Positions 51,820 through 60,731 of a stretch of 64,000 nt of DNA are shown here, piece by piece. The DNA comes from JBEDUK01 sp963781595 (lineage in GTDB: Bacteria; Actinomycetota; UBA4738). The position numbers and the translations under genes were made by a program. The stretch spans positions 558,001 to 622,000 of the forward strand of contig CAWAGG010000001.1 in assembly GCA_963781595.1 (NCBI GenBank), written 5' to 3'. The first letter of the stretch is position 1; the number at the start of each line of letters is the position of its first letter. The notes beneath the pieces were generated by a model. The model had not been told where the DNA came from. It made no database searches and was given only the letters and a program-made list of their open reading frames with translations.

Positions 51820-52554
51820 GGGCGCCCCGTCGGTCCTGCGGGCGGGGCGGACTCGGGCAGGAGACGCCCGCTGTCCATCGAGAGCGTCCGGTCCGCCAGC
51901 CCTCCGCGGCTCGGCTCGTGCGTGGCCAGCACGACCGTTCCGCCGCGCGCCGCGGTCCCTCGAACGAGGTCGTCGACGGCCTCGCGTGCCTCGGTGTCGA
52001 GGCCCGCGTACGGTTCGTCCAGCAGGAGCAGGTCCGGCTCCCGAAGGATCGCGCGCGCGACGGCGACCCGCTGGCGCATGCCCTGGGAGTACGCGCGGAT
52101 CCGTTCGCCGGCGACGTCGGCCAGGCCGACCCGCTCGATCGCCGCCGGGATGCGCGCCGGGTCCACGCCGAACAGCGGGCAGGCGAACCTGAGGTTCTCG
52201 CTCGCCGAGAGGTCCTCGTAGAGCCGCGTGCGGTGCCCGAGGTACTCGCACCGCGCCCGGATCGCGTCACGGTCCCGGTCGAGGTCGAACCCGAGGACGG
52301 CGCCGGTCCCGTACGTCGGTGACAGGAGCGTGGCGATCGACCCGGAGTAGCGTGCTCTTCCCGGCGCCGTTCGAACCTCGCAGGAGGACCGTCTCGCCTT
52401 GGTCGATCCGAAGGTCCACGCGCACGACCGCCGGCGTGACGCCGAACACCCGCGTGACGTTCGTCAGCGCGACCGCGAGCGATGAGGCCGTCGTCGCGTC
52501 CGGCCCAGGCGCCCGAACGGCGTCAGACGTGATGGAGGTGGAGGTGGAGGTCAC
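51816..52554 (-). pseudogene. ccmA: CcmA ABC ATPase, one frameshift as assembled
   Basis: First gene of the operon. The N-terminal part carries Walker A LRGSNGAGKSTLLRV. A single shift near 52345 separates it from the rest, which is intact: LYEDLSASENLRFACPLF, signature YSQGMRQRVAVARAI, Walker B LLLLDEPYAGLD and VVLATHEPSRGG. This is the CcmA type of ATPase, which drives release of holo-CcmE. A -10-like TAGCCT lies 9 nt before the GTG at 52554. Confidence 0.88.
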
Positions 52555-52563
52555 GGCGCGAAC

Positions 52564-52569
52564 AGGCTA
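52564..52569 (-). promoter_or_regulatory. -10 box of the ccm operon
   Basis: TAGCCT on the minus strand ends 9 nt before the GTG of ccmA; the leader would be 2-3 nt. Confidence 0.4.
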
Positions 52570-52642
52570 CCGCCTCGCCGCTGGCACCGTGGGCTCCGTC
52601 CTGCCACGGGCCGAGGCAGCCCAGGCGGGCTCACCGGTCCGG

Positions 52643-53320
52643 TCAGCCGGAGAAGCCGTCACAGGTGGACTCGGAGTCCAGCAGCCACCCCGTGCCGGCT
52701 TCGTCGAGGCGATACGTGAGGTCCGCGACGGTCGTCCCGTCGCGCACGACGATCACGTGTCGGTCGGTCGCGGCCGGATACCCGGCGGCCTCGACGACAT
52801 CGCCCTCCCGGAGGCGGTCGGCCACGCCGGCTCGGGCGATGGCGACCAGGTCGCCGTGCTCGCCGGTAGCCCCCTGGACGTAGTCGGCCGTCCCGACAGC
52901 GACATCGTCGCAGCCGACCTTGGGGTCGATCCAGATGCCATCGGGGTCCTGGATCGTGAGCGTCGCGCGGTCCTGGCGGTTCCCTTCCAGGTCGGAACAG
53001 CCCACCTCGATGTCGCCGGGTGGCACGGGCCACACGATCTCGCTCGCGCCGGACGGCGCGTTGTCACCGCCGAGCGTGCCGACGTCGAACCCCATGTCGG
53101 TCCCGGTCGTGTTCTCGATGCGGAGATGGACGCCGTCCGGCTGCGGCCGGGCGATCGGCGTCGTCACGGAGGTGCCGTTCGCGTCGCAGACGACCTGCAC
53201 CGCGTCGGGCAGGGGGCTCGGCGCGGCGGCGGGCTCCGTTCGGTCCACGGGAGCCTTCGCGCACGCGGCGAGCCCGATGGCCGCGATCGCGGTGGACGCG
53301 GTGCGCATGAACGAGGACAT
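52643..53320 (-). CDS. Lipoprotein of unknown function
   Basis: 225 residues from the ATG at 53320, preceded by AAGGAGAG. The signal STAIAAIGLAAC ends in a lipobox Cys. The mature part has a Pro/Ala-rich linker and then a beta-rich domain with scattered Cys (VQVVCDANG, EVGCSDLEG, KVGCDDVAV and a late STCDGFSG), which may form disulfides. GVHLRIENTTGTDMGFDVG suggests an immunoglobulin-like or cupredoxin-like strand order, but no metal site is evident. I recognise no family. Confidence 0.7.
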   Translation of the reverse strand: MSSFMRTASTAIAAIGLAACAKAPVDRTEPAAAPSPLPDAVQVVCDANGTSVTTPIARPQPDGVHLRIENTTGTDMGFDVGTLGGDNAPSGASEIVWPVPPGDIEVGCSDLEGNRQDRATLTIQDPDGIWIDPKVGCDDVAVGTADYVQGATGEHGDLVAIARAGVADRLREGDVVEAAGYPAATDRHVIVVRDGTTVADLTYRLDEAGTGWLLDSESTCDGFSG

Positions 53321-53624
53321 CGACCGTCTCTCCTTCCGGCATCGACGGATCGGGCATCCGGTGCGCATCCGACGCTCGGGCCAGCCGAGGGGTTCCGTCC
53401 CGCGGAGGCCTTGTGAGACGTGCGCGCCGATGGTAGCGTGGCCGGCCTCGCCACCGGCGTAGCGGTGGCCCGACCGAACGGGAGGTGACGCGTGACCACG
53501 GAGGCATCGGTGTTCGTCGCGCGCTCGCGGGCCGGTCGGTCAGTTCGTCACTGATCCGCTGTCGGAACTCCTTCGGGCGCGATACGCCTGTCCCTTCTCC
53601 CGTGTCGTCCTGGAGGTCCTTCCG
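53321..53624. other. Intergenic stretch without a recognised gene
   Basis: Open frames here look like shadows. A short inverted repeat CCACCG-N6-CGGTGG lies at about 53452-53469. GGAGG about 10 nt before 53625 serves the next gene. Nothing else was seen. Confidence 0.4.
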
Positions 53625-54005
53625 ATGCCATCCGATCGACGCCGCGGCGGGCACCCTCATCGCCAAGGCGAGAACTCGTTCCGCTGCCGCCACTGCGGGC
53701 TCGACGTGCCGATCGTCGCCGTGGGGACGGCCCACCGCAACCACTGTCCGACGTGCCTGTGGAGCCGTCATCTCGACGACGACGCCCCGGGCGACCGCGA
53801 CGCCGACTGCGGTTCGATGATGGAGCCGATCGCGATCAGCGTGCGGGACCGCGGCGAATGGGTCCTGGTCCATCGGTGCACCGGGTGCGGTGAGCTGCAC
53901 CTCAACCGGACGGCGGGCGACGACAACGCCCTGATCCTGATGCGGCTGGCGCTGAAGCCGCTCGCCGAGCCGCCGTTCCCGATCGAACGGATCGCGCAGC
54001 TGTGA
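53625..54005 (+). CDS. RNHCP domain zinc-ribbon-like protein
   Basis: 126 residues with GGAGG upstream of the ATG. Contains a FRCRHCGLDVP pair, then the name-giving RNHCPTCLWSRHLD, and a C-terminal VHRCTGCGELHLNR. The three CxxC pairs suggest one or two zinc ribbons. The RNHCP family is widespread in actinobacteria and of unknown function. The final 30 residues lack Cys. It converges with the rhodanese gene (22-nt gap). Confidence 0.85.
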   Translation: MPSDRRRGGHPHRQGENSFRCRHCGLDVPIVAVGTAHRNHCPTCLWSRHLDDDAPGDRDADCGSMMEPIAISVRDRGEWVLVHRCTGCGELHLNRTAGDDNALILMRLALKPLAEPPFPIERIAQL

Positions 54006-54027
54006 TCCCGGCCAGGCCGCGTGCGTG

Positions 54028-55419
54028 CTACCGGACGGCCGCGAGCAGGTCCGGCACGCCTCCCGGCGTGACGAGCCGAACCCGTTCGCCGGCGCCGTCC
54101 AAGAGGCTCGCGGCCATCGCGGCGCGGTGGCCGGTTCGACAGATCACCCACGCCTCGGGTCCCGGCGCCGCCCCGTCGCCCCGGTGGGCGAAGCGTTCGG
54201 CCAGGTCGGCCACGAAGATCGTCCGGCTCCCGCGTACGGTGCCGTCGGCCCACTCGGACGGCTGCCGGACGTCGATGATCGTCGGGGTCATGACCTCACG
54301 CCGGAGGGCATCGCGGAGATCGGCGACGCCGGCCGTCGGGTAGGAGGCGACGGGCCGACCGGAAGATGCCCATGCGTCGACGCCGCCGGCCAGGTGGCCG
54401 ACGACGCGGTCGAACCCGATCCGATGCGCCTGGACGAGCGCCTCCGTGAGGCCCTCGTCCTCCGGCTCGGGCAGGACGAACGCCACGGGGGTGTTCCACG
54501 GAACCAACCAGCCCAGGTACGTCGCGAACTGCTCGTCGAGCTCGACGTTCAGCGAACCGGAGATATGCGCGTCCGCGAACGCGAGCCGGTCGCGGCCATC
54601 CACCAGGCGGACCCCCTCGGCGAGCGCGCGCTCGAGCGCCGGCGGGTCCATCGCCGCCGGTGGGCGCACGTTCCGCACGAGGGCCGGTCCGGAGCGGTTC
54701 ACGTCGGCCATGAAGCGGTAGTAGGACGGGTACTCGAGGAGTCCGGAGAGACGATCCGACACGAAGGCCGCGACATCCGTCCAACCGAGGGTCGGGTTCG
54801 AGGCGCGTTCGACGCCGATCGTCGACGTCCGCCGCGTCCCGCCGCCGGCCGAACCACAGAAGCTGCCCGCGCCATGGGTCGGCAGCACACGGACGTCGTC
54901 CGGCAGGTGCGCGAGGCGCTCGAGCGACGCGAACTGATCGCGGGTCAGGGCTTCGGTCCGTTCGGCACCGAGGAGGTCCGTTCGGCCTGCGCCACCGACC
55001 ATGAGGCTCCCGCCCGTGAAGACCGCCTCGGGCCGCTCGGCGTCGTGACGAAGGACGAGCCAGGCGAGGTGCTCGGGCGTGTGGCCGGGGGTCTCGAGCG
55101 CGCAGACGACCAGGTCGCCGACCCGGATCTGGTCGCCTTCGGCCATAGGCCGGTGGTCGAACCCGTAACCTCCGCGCGCCGGGAGACACAGTTGGGCGTC
55201 GGTCGCGTCGCGGATCTCGCGAGCGCCCGAGACGTAGTCGTTGTGCACATGGGTCTCGATGACGGCCCGGATCCGCCAGCCGTTCGCGCCGGCTACCTCG
55301 AGGAACCGATCGACGTCGCGCTGCGGGTCGATGACGACGGCCTCGTCCCCGGACGCCAGGAGGTAGCTCGAATCGCCGAGGCCCTCGGTCACGAACGGTT
55401 CGATCCGCGGGATACCCAT
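54028..55419 (-). CDS. MBL-fold persulfide dioxygenase-like protein with two rhodanese domains
   Basis: 463 residues. Residues 1-240 form an ETHE1/glyoxalase II-like domain with THVHNDYVSG, HTPEHLAWLV and a GSLMVGGAGRTDLLG loop. Two rhodanese-like domains follow. The first (about 255-355) ends in FVLPEPEDE and lacks the active Cys. The second (about 370-463) has the loop VICRTGHRAAMAAS with Cys. Such proteins oxidise persulfides or transfer sulfane sulfur and protect respiration from sulfide. The gene is divergent from the cytochrome oxidase operon, and a dyad overlaps its -10 box. Confidence 0.9.
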   Translation of the reverse strand: MGIPRIEPFVTEGLGDSSYLLASGDEAVVIDPQRDVDRFLEVAGANGWRIRAVIETHVHNDYVSGAREIRDATDAQLCLPARGGYGFDHRPMAEGDQIRVGDLVVCALETPGHTPEHLAWLVLRHDAERPEAVFTGGSLMVGGAGRTDLLGAERTEALTRDQFASLERLAHLPDDVRVLPTHGAGSFCGSAGGGTRRTSTIGVERASNPTLGWTDVAAFVSDRLSGLLEYPSYYRFMADVNRSGPALVRNVRPPAAMDPPALERALAEGVRLVDGRDRLAFADAHISGSLNVELDEQFATYLGWLVPWNTPVAFVLPEPEDEGLTEALVQAHRIGFDRVVGHLAGGVDAWASSGRPVASYPTAGVADLRDALRREVMTPTIIDVRQPSEWADGTVRGSRTIFVADLAERFAHRGDGAAPGPEAWVICRTGHRAAMAASLLDGAGERVRLVTPGGVPDLLAAVR

Positions 55420-55428
55420 CTCCTGGTG

Positions 55429-55446
55429 AACCCTACCTCCAGGGTT
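55429..55446. promoter_or_regulatory. Inverted repeat between the rhodanese gene and the oxidase operon
   Basis: AACCCT-N6-AGGGTT at 55429-55446. It contains the minus-strand -10 box TAGGGT (55430-55435), 10 nt before the ATG at 55419, and lies 40 bp before the ctaC start, so a bound regulator could affect both directions. Confidence 0.45.
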
Positions 55447-55485
55447 GCGATGCGCGAGGCCGACGATGGAGACTGCGGAGCGACG

Positions 55486-56277
55486 ATGACCAGGACCCCG
55501 GGTCGAACGACGTGCCGTCCCCGTTCCGTCGTGCCTGCGGCTCGTCTGGCCGTCTGCACCGCGCTTCTACTGATGCTTCCGGCCTGCAACTTCGGCATGT
55601 ACCCGGGCGCGAGCACGCAGGGACGGGACATCAACGGCCTCTACCGGCTCCTGTTCTGGTTCGCGATCCCGATCGGCGCGATCGTCTACGGCCTGATCCT
55701 CTGGTCGATCGTCCGGTACCGGAAGCGCAAGGACGACGACGGGAGCCTGCCGCGCCAGTTCCGGTACAACCTCCCGCTCGAGATCGCGTACACGGCGATC
55801 CCGGTGGTGATCGTGCTGGTCCTGTTCGGCTTCACGCTCTCGACGATGAGCCGCGTCGACGCCGTCGCGGAGGATCCGTCGGTCGTGGTCGACGTGACGG
55901 GGTTCCGGTGGCAGTGGCGGTTCGACTTCCCGGGACACGGGTTCTCGGTCGTGGGTGTCGCCGGAACGCCGACGGCTGGCCCGACGATCGAACTTCCTGC
56001 GGGACAGACGGTTCGGGTGAATCTCCGGGCGGCGGACGTGATCCATTCGTTCTTCGTGCCGGAGTTCAACTTCAAGCGCGACGCGATCCCCGGGGTGGTC
56101 AACACGTTCGACCTGAACGTGCCCGACGCGGGCCTCTATCGCGGTGAGTGCGCCGAGCTGTGTGGCGTCGATCACTCCGACATGACGTTCTTCATCCGCG
56201 TGGTCCCGGTTGCAGAGTTCCAGTCGTGGATCGACCGGAACTCGAACGCGGGTGTGATCCAGCAGGGAACGTCGTGA
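55486..56277 (+). CDS. ctaC: Cytochrome c oxidase subunit II
   Basis: 263 residues from the ATG at 55486 (GGAG 6 nt upstream; an ATG at 55450 is possible). A lipoprotein-like signal ends LLLMLPAC. Two membrane helices follow (LLFWFAIPIGAIVYGLILW, IAYTAIPVVIVLVLFGF). The cupredoxin domain has the CuA site: His in DVIHSFFVPEF and CAELCGVDHSDM with two Cys, His and Met. VTGFRWQWRF carries the electron-entry Trp. There is no cytochrome c domain, so the enzyme is of aa3 rather than caa3 type. Confidence 0.95.
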   Translation: MTRTPGRTTCRPRSVVPAARLAVCTALLLMLPACNFGMYPGASTQGRDINGLYRLLFWFAIPIGAIVYGLILWSIVRYRKRKDDDGSLPRQFRYNLPLEIAYTAIPVVIVLVLFGFTLSTMSRVDAVAEDPSVVVDVTGFRWQWRFDFPGHGFSVVGVAGTPTAGPTIELPAGQTVRVNLRAADVIHSFFVPEFNFKRDAIPGVVNTFDLNVPDAGLYRGECAELCGVDHSDMTFFIRVVPVAEFQSWIDRNSNAGVIQQGTS

Positions 56278-57986
56278 GCGAGGGCGCCGCGGTCCGGGCC
56301 GGCCACCACGAGCGACCGCCGCTCGGGCGTCTGCTCGACTGGATCACGACGACGAACCACAAGACGATCGGGCTGCTCTACATCGGGTCGTCGCTGATCT
56401 TCTTCCTGGCCGGCGGGATCATGGCCGAGCTGATCCGCACCGAGCTGGCGACGCCGTCGCTGACGTTCCTGTCGAAGCAGGGCTACAACGAGCTGTTCAC
56501 GATCCACGGGACCGTGATGATCTTCCTGTTCATCGCGCCGATCGGGCTCGGCTTCGCGAACTATTTCGTGCCGCTGCAGATCGGCGCGCCGGACATGGCG
56601 TTCCCGCGGATGAACGCGCTGTCGGTATGGCTGTTCCTCACCGGCGGGGTGACGCTCCTGCTGTCGTTCGGCGCGTCGCACGGCGCGGCGGCGTCGGGCT
56701 GGACGGCGTACGTGCCGCTGTCCGGGCTGGAGGCGAGCCCCGGGCCCGGCCAGGACATGTGGATCATGGCGATCCTGCTCACGTCGGTGTCGTCGATCCT
56801 GACCGCGGTGAACCTGATGGCGACCGTGTTCATGCTCCGCGCCCCCGGGATGACGATGTGGCGGATGCCGCTGTTCACCTGGAACATGCTGATCACGTCG
56901 CTGATCATCCTGGTGGCGTTCCCCCCGCTCGCGGCGGCGCTGGCGATGCTGTTCATCGACCGTCACTTCCAGGGGCACTTCTTCGACCCGTCGAACGGGG
57001 GCTCGGTGATCCTCTACCAGCACCTGTTCTGGTTCTTCGGCCATCCCGAGGTCTACGTGATGGTCCTGCCCTGGTTCGGCGTCGTGACCGACATCCTGCC
57101 CGTGTTCTCGCGCAAGCCGATCTTCGGGTACGGCGGGTTCGTCCTGGCCTCGATGGCGATCGCGGGCCTGTCGATCGGCGTCTGGGCGCACCACATGTTC
57201 ACGACGGGATTGGTCGACAACGCGTTCTTCTCGATCATGTCGTTCCTGATCGCGGTGCCGACGGGCATCAAGTTCTTCAATTGGATCGGCACGATGTGGG
57301 GTGGGAAGCTCTCGTTCGAGACACCGATGCTCTTCTGCCTGGGATTCATGGTGAATTTCCTCATCGGCGGCATCACCGGCGTGATGCTGGCGTCGCCACC
57401 GGCCGACTTCAGCTTCCAGGACACGTACTTCGTGGTCGCGCACATGCACTACGTGCTGGGCGGTGGGTCGCTCTTCGCGATCTTCGCCGCGTTCTTCTAC
57501 TGGTTCCCGAAGATGACCGGCTTCCGCTTGAACGAACGCCTCGGGAAGACGTTCTTCTGGCTCACGGAGATCGGTTTCAACCTGACGTTCTGGCCGTTGT
57601 TCATCAGCGGGATGCGCGGGATGCAGCGGCGGATCGCCGAGTACCCGCCGGGGATCTACACGACCCCGAACCAGCTTTCGACGCTCGGCGCGTACCTGAT
57701 GGCGGTGGCCGTGATCGTGTTCCTGATCACGGTGGTGCAGGCGTTCCGGAAGCGCATGCCGGCGGACGACGACCCGTGGCACGGGCAGACCCTGGAGTGG
57801 ATCACGACGTCGCCGCCGCCCGAGCACAACTTCGAGTGGCTCCCGCCGATCCGCAGCGAGCGCCCCACGTGGGACTGGCGCTACCGCAACGATCCCTCTG
57901 CGCTCGGGGACGGGGGCCACGGTTCCCCCGGCGGAGGGCCACCCGAGGGCGTGGGCGCGACCGTCGGCCCCGCACCGGACCGGTGA
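56274..57986 (+). CDS. ctaD: Cytochrome c oxidase subunit I
   Basis: 570 residues from a GTG overlapping ctaC by 4 nt. Twelve membrane helices with the haem-copper signatures: first haem a ligand region FTIHGTVMIFLF, CuB/Tyr motif FWFFGHPEVYVMVLP (His-Pro-Glu-Val-Tyr) and the two CuB His in WAHHMFTTG, then haem ligands in VVAHMHYVLGGG. ITTTNHKTIGLLY is the conserved start. A-type haem-copper oxidase by motif order. The 60-residue C-terminal tail is Gly/Pro-rich. Confidence 0.97.
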   Translation: MSEGAAVRAGHHERPPLGRLLDWITTTNHKTIGLLYIGSSLIFFLAGGIMAELIRTELATPSLTFLSKQGYNELFTIHGTVMIFLFIAPIGLGFANYFVPLQIGAPDMAFPRMNALSVWLFLTGGVTLLLSFGASHGAAASGWTAYVPLSGLEASPGPGQDMWIMAILLTSVSSILTAVNLMATVFMLRAPGMTMWRMPLFTWNMLITSLIILVAFPPLAAALAMLFIDRHFQGHFFDPSNGGSVILYQHLFWFFGHPEVYVMVLPWFGVVTDILPVFSRKPIFGYGGFVLASMAIAGLSIGVWAHHMFTTGLVDNAFFSIMSFLIAVPTGIKFFNWIGTMWGGKLSFETPMLFCLGFMVNFLIGGITGVMLASPPADFSFQDTYFVVAHMHYVLGGGSLFAIFAAFFYWFPKMTGFRLNERLGKTFFWLTEIGFNLTFWPLFISGMRGMQRRIAEYPPGIYTTPNQLSTLGAYLMAVAVIVFLITVVQAFRKRMPADDDPWHGQTLEWITTSPPPEHNFEWLPPIRSERPTWDWRYRNDPSALGDGGHGSPGGGPPEGVGATVGPAPDR

Positions 57987-57990
57987 TGCC

Positions 57991-58371
57991 GTGAAGACGT
58001 CGATCGTGTTCTGGGCATACGTGGCGGCGTTCGGCTTGGTCGTCGGGACGATCTATTGGTTCGTCTCGTACGAGCAGGCCGGGACCGCGCTGCTGCTGTT
58101 CATGGGCTTCTGCGGGATGACGATCGGCGGGTACCTGTTCCTGAAGGCGCGGCGGACGAACCTGCCGGAGGACGACCCGGCGGGAGACCACGCGGACGCC
58201 GGAGGCGAGCCGATCGGACACTTCTCCGCCCGGAGCCTCTGGCCGATCCTGATGGGTCTGGGGATCGCGACCGGGATCGAAGGGTTCATCTACGGGCGGT
58301 GGCTCCTGGTCATCGGAGCCCTGCTGTTCGGCTGGGCGACGATCGGTCTGATGCAGGAGAGCAAGGGATAG
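57991..58371 (+). CDS. ctaF: Cytochrome c oxidase subunit IV, actinobacterial type
   Basis: 126 residues, GTG start 4 nt after ctaD. Four membrane helices in two pairs: SIVFWAYVAAFGLVVGTIYW and ALLLFMGFCGMTIGGYLF, then ARSLWPILMGLGIATGIEGF and WLLVIGALLFGWATIGLM. EDDPAGDHADAGGEPIGHFS is the conserved loop between them. This layout is that of the small CtaF subunit in actinobacterial aa3 oxidases. Confidence 0.9.
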   Translation: MKTSIVFWAYVAAFGLVVGTIYWFVSYEQAGTALLLFMGFCGMTIGGYLFLKARRTNLPEDDPAGDHADAGGEPIGHFSARSLWPILMGLGIATGIEGFIYGRWLLVIGALLFGWATIGLMQESKG

Positions 58372-58378
58372 GTCCGTG

Positions 58379-58783
58379 TCAGGCCAGGAGCACCACGCGA
58401 GCGCCGATCCGCCCGTACGTCGACAGGGCGTGACGATCGAGGGTCTCGAGCACCTCGCCGGCATGCTTCGCGGTCGCCGCGATGAGTGCGTCGTACGCGG
58501 CACCTCCCACGATGCCGCCGGCCGCCAGCTCTGCGAGGAGCCGGCGTTGCTCCCCACCCGGGAGCAGGAGCATCGCGCCCGTGAAGTTCCCCTCGAGGAA
58601 CTCTGCCACGGCGGGGCCCGGCGACCGATGCGGTGGCGGTAGCCGCGTCAGCACGGCGTACGTCTCGAACGCGACGTGCCCGATCAGGCGCGGTCGGGCG
58701 GCCAGCGTCCGCCGCGCGACCTCGTGGTGCTCGTGCCACGAGGAGAACGCCGCGACGCAGACGCTCGAGTCGACCGCCGTCAC
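58379..58783 (-). CDS. vapC: PIN-domain toxin, VapC-like
   Basis: 134 residues, GTG start overlapping the antitoxin stop by 4 nt. PIN acidic residues are in place: Asp in TAVDSSVCVAAF, Glu in HVAFETYAVLTRL and Asp in GGAAYDALIAATA. VapC toxins are Mg-dependent endoribonucleases that cut tRNA or other RNA and stop growth. Adjacent gene order, antitoxin first, is standard. Confidence 0.9.
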   Translation of the reverse strand: MTAVDSSVCVAAFSSWHEHHEVARRTLAARPRLIGHVAFETYAVLTRLPPPHRSPGPAVAEFLEGNFTGAMLLLPGGEQRRLLAELAAGGIVGGAAYDALIAATAKHAGEVLETLDRHALSTYGRIGARVVLLA

Positions 58784-59025
58784 CTGCGGACGCGATCCAG
58801 GGTGTCGCGGACGAGCTCCGTCGTGAGCAGCGGCATCTCGTGGTCGGGCTCCGCGATCAGGACGCCGTCTCGCTCGATCAGCCGCACTCCCGCCGACACG
58901 GGCACGACTTCGATGTGACCGTCCCGAACGATCACGTCGACCTGTTGGCCCGCGTGCAGGCCGAGCTCGTCGCGGATGGCCTTCGGAACCACGACGCGAC
59001 CACCGGCGTCGATGGTTGTCTTCAT
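58780..59025 (-). CDS. vapB: AbrB/MazE-fold antitoxin, VapB-like
   Basis: 81 residues. The swapped-hairpin AbrB fold is clear in TTIDAGGRVVVPKAIRDELG followed by AGQQVDVIVRDGHIEVVPV. The C-terminal 30 residues (PDHEMPLLTTELVRDTLDR) would wrap around and neutralise the toxin. A perfect inverted repeat covers the start codon and reaches the -10 box, fitting autoregulation by the toxin-antitoxin complex. Confidence 0.9.
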   Translation of the reverse strand: MKTTIDAGGRVVVPKAIRDELGLHAGQQVDVIVRDGHIEVVPVSAGVRLIERDGVLIAEPDHEMPLLTTELVRDTLDRVRR

Positions 59026-59041
59026 GGTAGGACGCTACCAT
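59024..59041. promoter_or_regulatory. vapBC operator dyad
   Basis: ATGGTAG-N4-CTACCAT, arms 59024-59030 and 59035-59041, spans the vapB start codon and the TATGGT -10-like sequence (59037-59042, minus strand). Confidence 0.7.
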
Positions 59042-59175
59042 ACCCCGTGCCATCTGTGGTCATCGCGACGCGGTCAGCTCTACCGCGGTTCGGACGCGGA
59101 AGCCGCCGTCGAACGTTGAGTCATGGAGGTTGTAGACGAACGTTCCCCGTTGTCCGACGGATCCGCTCGTCCGGT

Positions 59176-59283
59176 CTACGTGACCGTGAACCACGGCAGC
59201 CAGGTCGACGCAGCGATCACGCCGGAACCGAGAAGGGCCGCGACCGCCACTGCCTCCTCTGGCCGATGAGCGCTCGGGATCAT
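59176..59283 (-). CDS. Short hydrophobic ORF coupled to qcrB
   Basis: 35 codons starting in a TGATG overlap with the qcrB stop. It encodes a short polar start and one hydrophobic segment (ALLGSGVIAASTWLPWF). It resembles the first membrane helix of larger actinobacterial membrane proteins and then stops, so it could be a truncated gene or a tiny subunit. No family recognised. The 150 bp between it and vapB hold no clear gene. Confidence 0.35.
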   Translation of the reverse strand: MIPSAHRPEEAVAVAALLGSGVIAASTWLPWFTVT

Positions 59284-60731
59284 CACACGCCGACCTTCGG
59301 CCCGCCGGCGTCGCGCTCGGCTTCGGCCCGCAGGCGTTCCTCCTCGCTCGGGAAGCCCCCGCCGACCTCCTCCTCGGTCTCGAAGCCACCGTCCGCGCGA
59401 CGCCGAACCTCGAGGACCGCTGAGCGCTTGACCGGCTCCAGCCCGCTGCGCTTCAGTCCCGCCGCGAGCCAGTACGCCCCGAAGAACACCGCGATCGGCA
59501 CGACGATCACCAGCACGCGCAACCACCGCACCATCGCTTCGATCGAGATCCCGAGCACCGACGCGACCACGTCGTCCCCCCCGGCGATCGTCAAGAGCAC
59601 GAAGAACGCGATCATCGACGACCCGAGCGCCGTCCGCCACGGCATGTCCCTCGGGTACTGCAGCAGGTCGTGCGCGTCCCGGTCGCGCGTGAACCAGGGT
59701 TCGATCCAGGGCCACAGGCCCAGCACGGTGAAGAAGATGCCCGGGATCAGGATCGACGGGAAGAACAGCTCCGGGACCTCGTACCCGAAGATCGTGATGG
59801 ACCAGTTCGGGAACAGCCGGACGACGCCTTCGAGCCATCCCATGTACCAGTCCGGCTGCGCGGCCTGGCTCACGATGTGCGGATCGTACGGCCCGTACAG
59901 CCAGATCGGGTTGATCTGCACCAACCCGCCGAGGAGCGCCAGCAGGCCCCACATCACGAACAGGAACCCGACCGACTTGAACGCGTAGCGCGGCCACAGT
60001 CGCTCCCCGCGGATCCGGTCGGGCGCGAGCCCCTTCTCGGGGAAATTCGTGTGTTTCTGCCTCCAGAGGATCGCCAGATGGACCCCGACGGTCGCCGCGA
60101 TCAGCGCAGGAAGGATCATCACATGCAGGACGAACAGCCTCGAGAGCAGGTCGGGCGCCGGGTATTCGCCGCCGAAGATCAGGTACGCGAGCCAGGTCCC
60201 CACGAACGGGATCGACAGCGTCACCGAGTATCCGATCCGCAGGCCCGTCCCCGACAGCAGGTCGTCAGGGAGCGAATAACCTGCGAACCCGATCAACAAT
60301 GTCAGCACCAGCAGCGCCATGCCGAACGCCCAGTTCATCTCCCGGGGCTTCCGGAACGCCCCCGTGAAGAACACCCGCAGCGCGTGGACGACGACGGCGC
60401 CAACCATCACTAGCGCGGCCCAGTGGTGGATCTGCCGGAACACCAAGCCGGACCGAACCTGGAAGGACAGCCGCATCACGGAGGCGAACGCGCGCGACAT
60501 CGTCTGGCCCTCGAGCGGCACGTACGGCCCGTGGTAGACGGTCGCGGCCGAATCGGGCACGTAGAAGAACGTCAGGAACACGCCCGTGATCACCAGGATC
60601 ACGAAGCTGTACAGCGCGATCTCGCCGAGCATGAAGGACCAGTGGTCCGGGAAGATCTTCCGCAGGGACTTCCGGGCGAACGACGCCGCGCCGAGCCGCT
60701 GATCGAACCACCCGAAGATCTTCTCGATCAC
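59283..60731 (-). CDS. qcrB: Cytochrome bc complex cytochrome b subunit
   Basis: 482 residues from a GTG overlapping qcrA by 4 nt. Eight or nine helices with b-haem His pairs (FRQIHHWAALVMVGAVVVHALRV in parts; RLFVLHVMILPALIAATVGVHLA) and the quinol-site motif in PELFFPS (a PE pair, as in PEWY). The C-terminal extension with WIEPWFTRDRDAHDLLQ, PRDMPWRTALG and a charged tail is typical of actinobacterial QcrB. Member of ctaE-qcrC-qcrA-qcrB, which makes the bc1-aa3 supercomplex. Confidence 0.96.
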   Translation of the reverse strand: MIEKIFGWFDQRLGAASFARKSLRKIFPDHWSFMLGEIALYSFVILVITGVFLTFFYVPDSAATVYHGPYVPLEGQTMSRAFASVMRLSFQVRSGLVFRQIHHWAALVMVGAVVVHALRVFFTGAFRKPREMNWAFGMALLVLTLLIGFAGYSLPDDLLSGTGLRIGYSVTLSIPFVGTWLAYLIFGGEYPAPDLLSRLFVLHVMILPALIAATVGVHLAILWRQKHTNFPEKGLAPDRIRGERLWPRYAFKSVGFLFVMWGLLALLGGLVQINPIWLYGPYDPHIVSQAAQPDWYMGWLEGVVRLFPNWSITIFGYEVPELFFPSILIPGIFFTVLGLWPWIEPWFTRDRDAHDLLQYPRDMPWRTALGSSMIAFFVLLTIAGGDDVVASVLGISIEAMVRWLRVLVIVVPIAVFFGAYWLAAGLKRSGLEPVKRSAVLEVRRRADGGFETEEEVGGGFPSEEERLRAEAERDAGGPKVGV

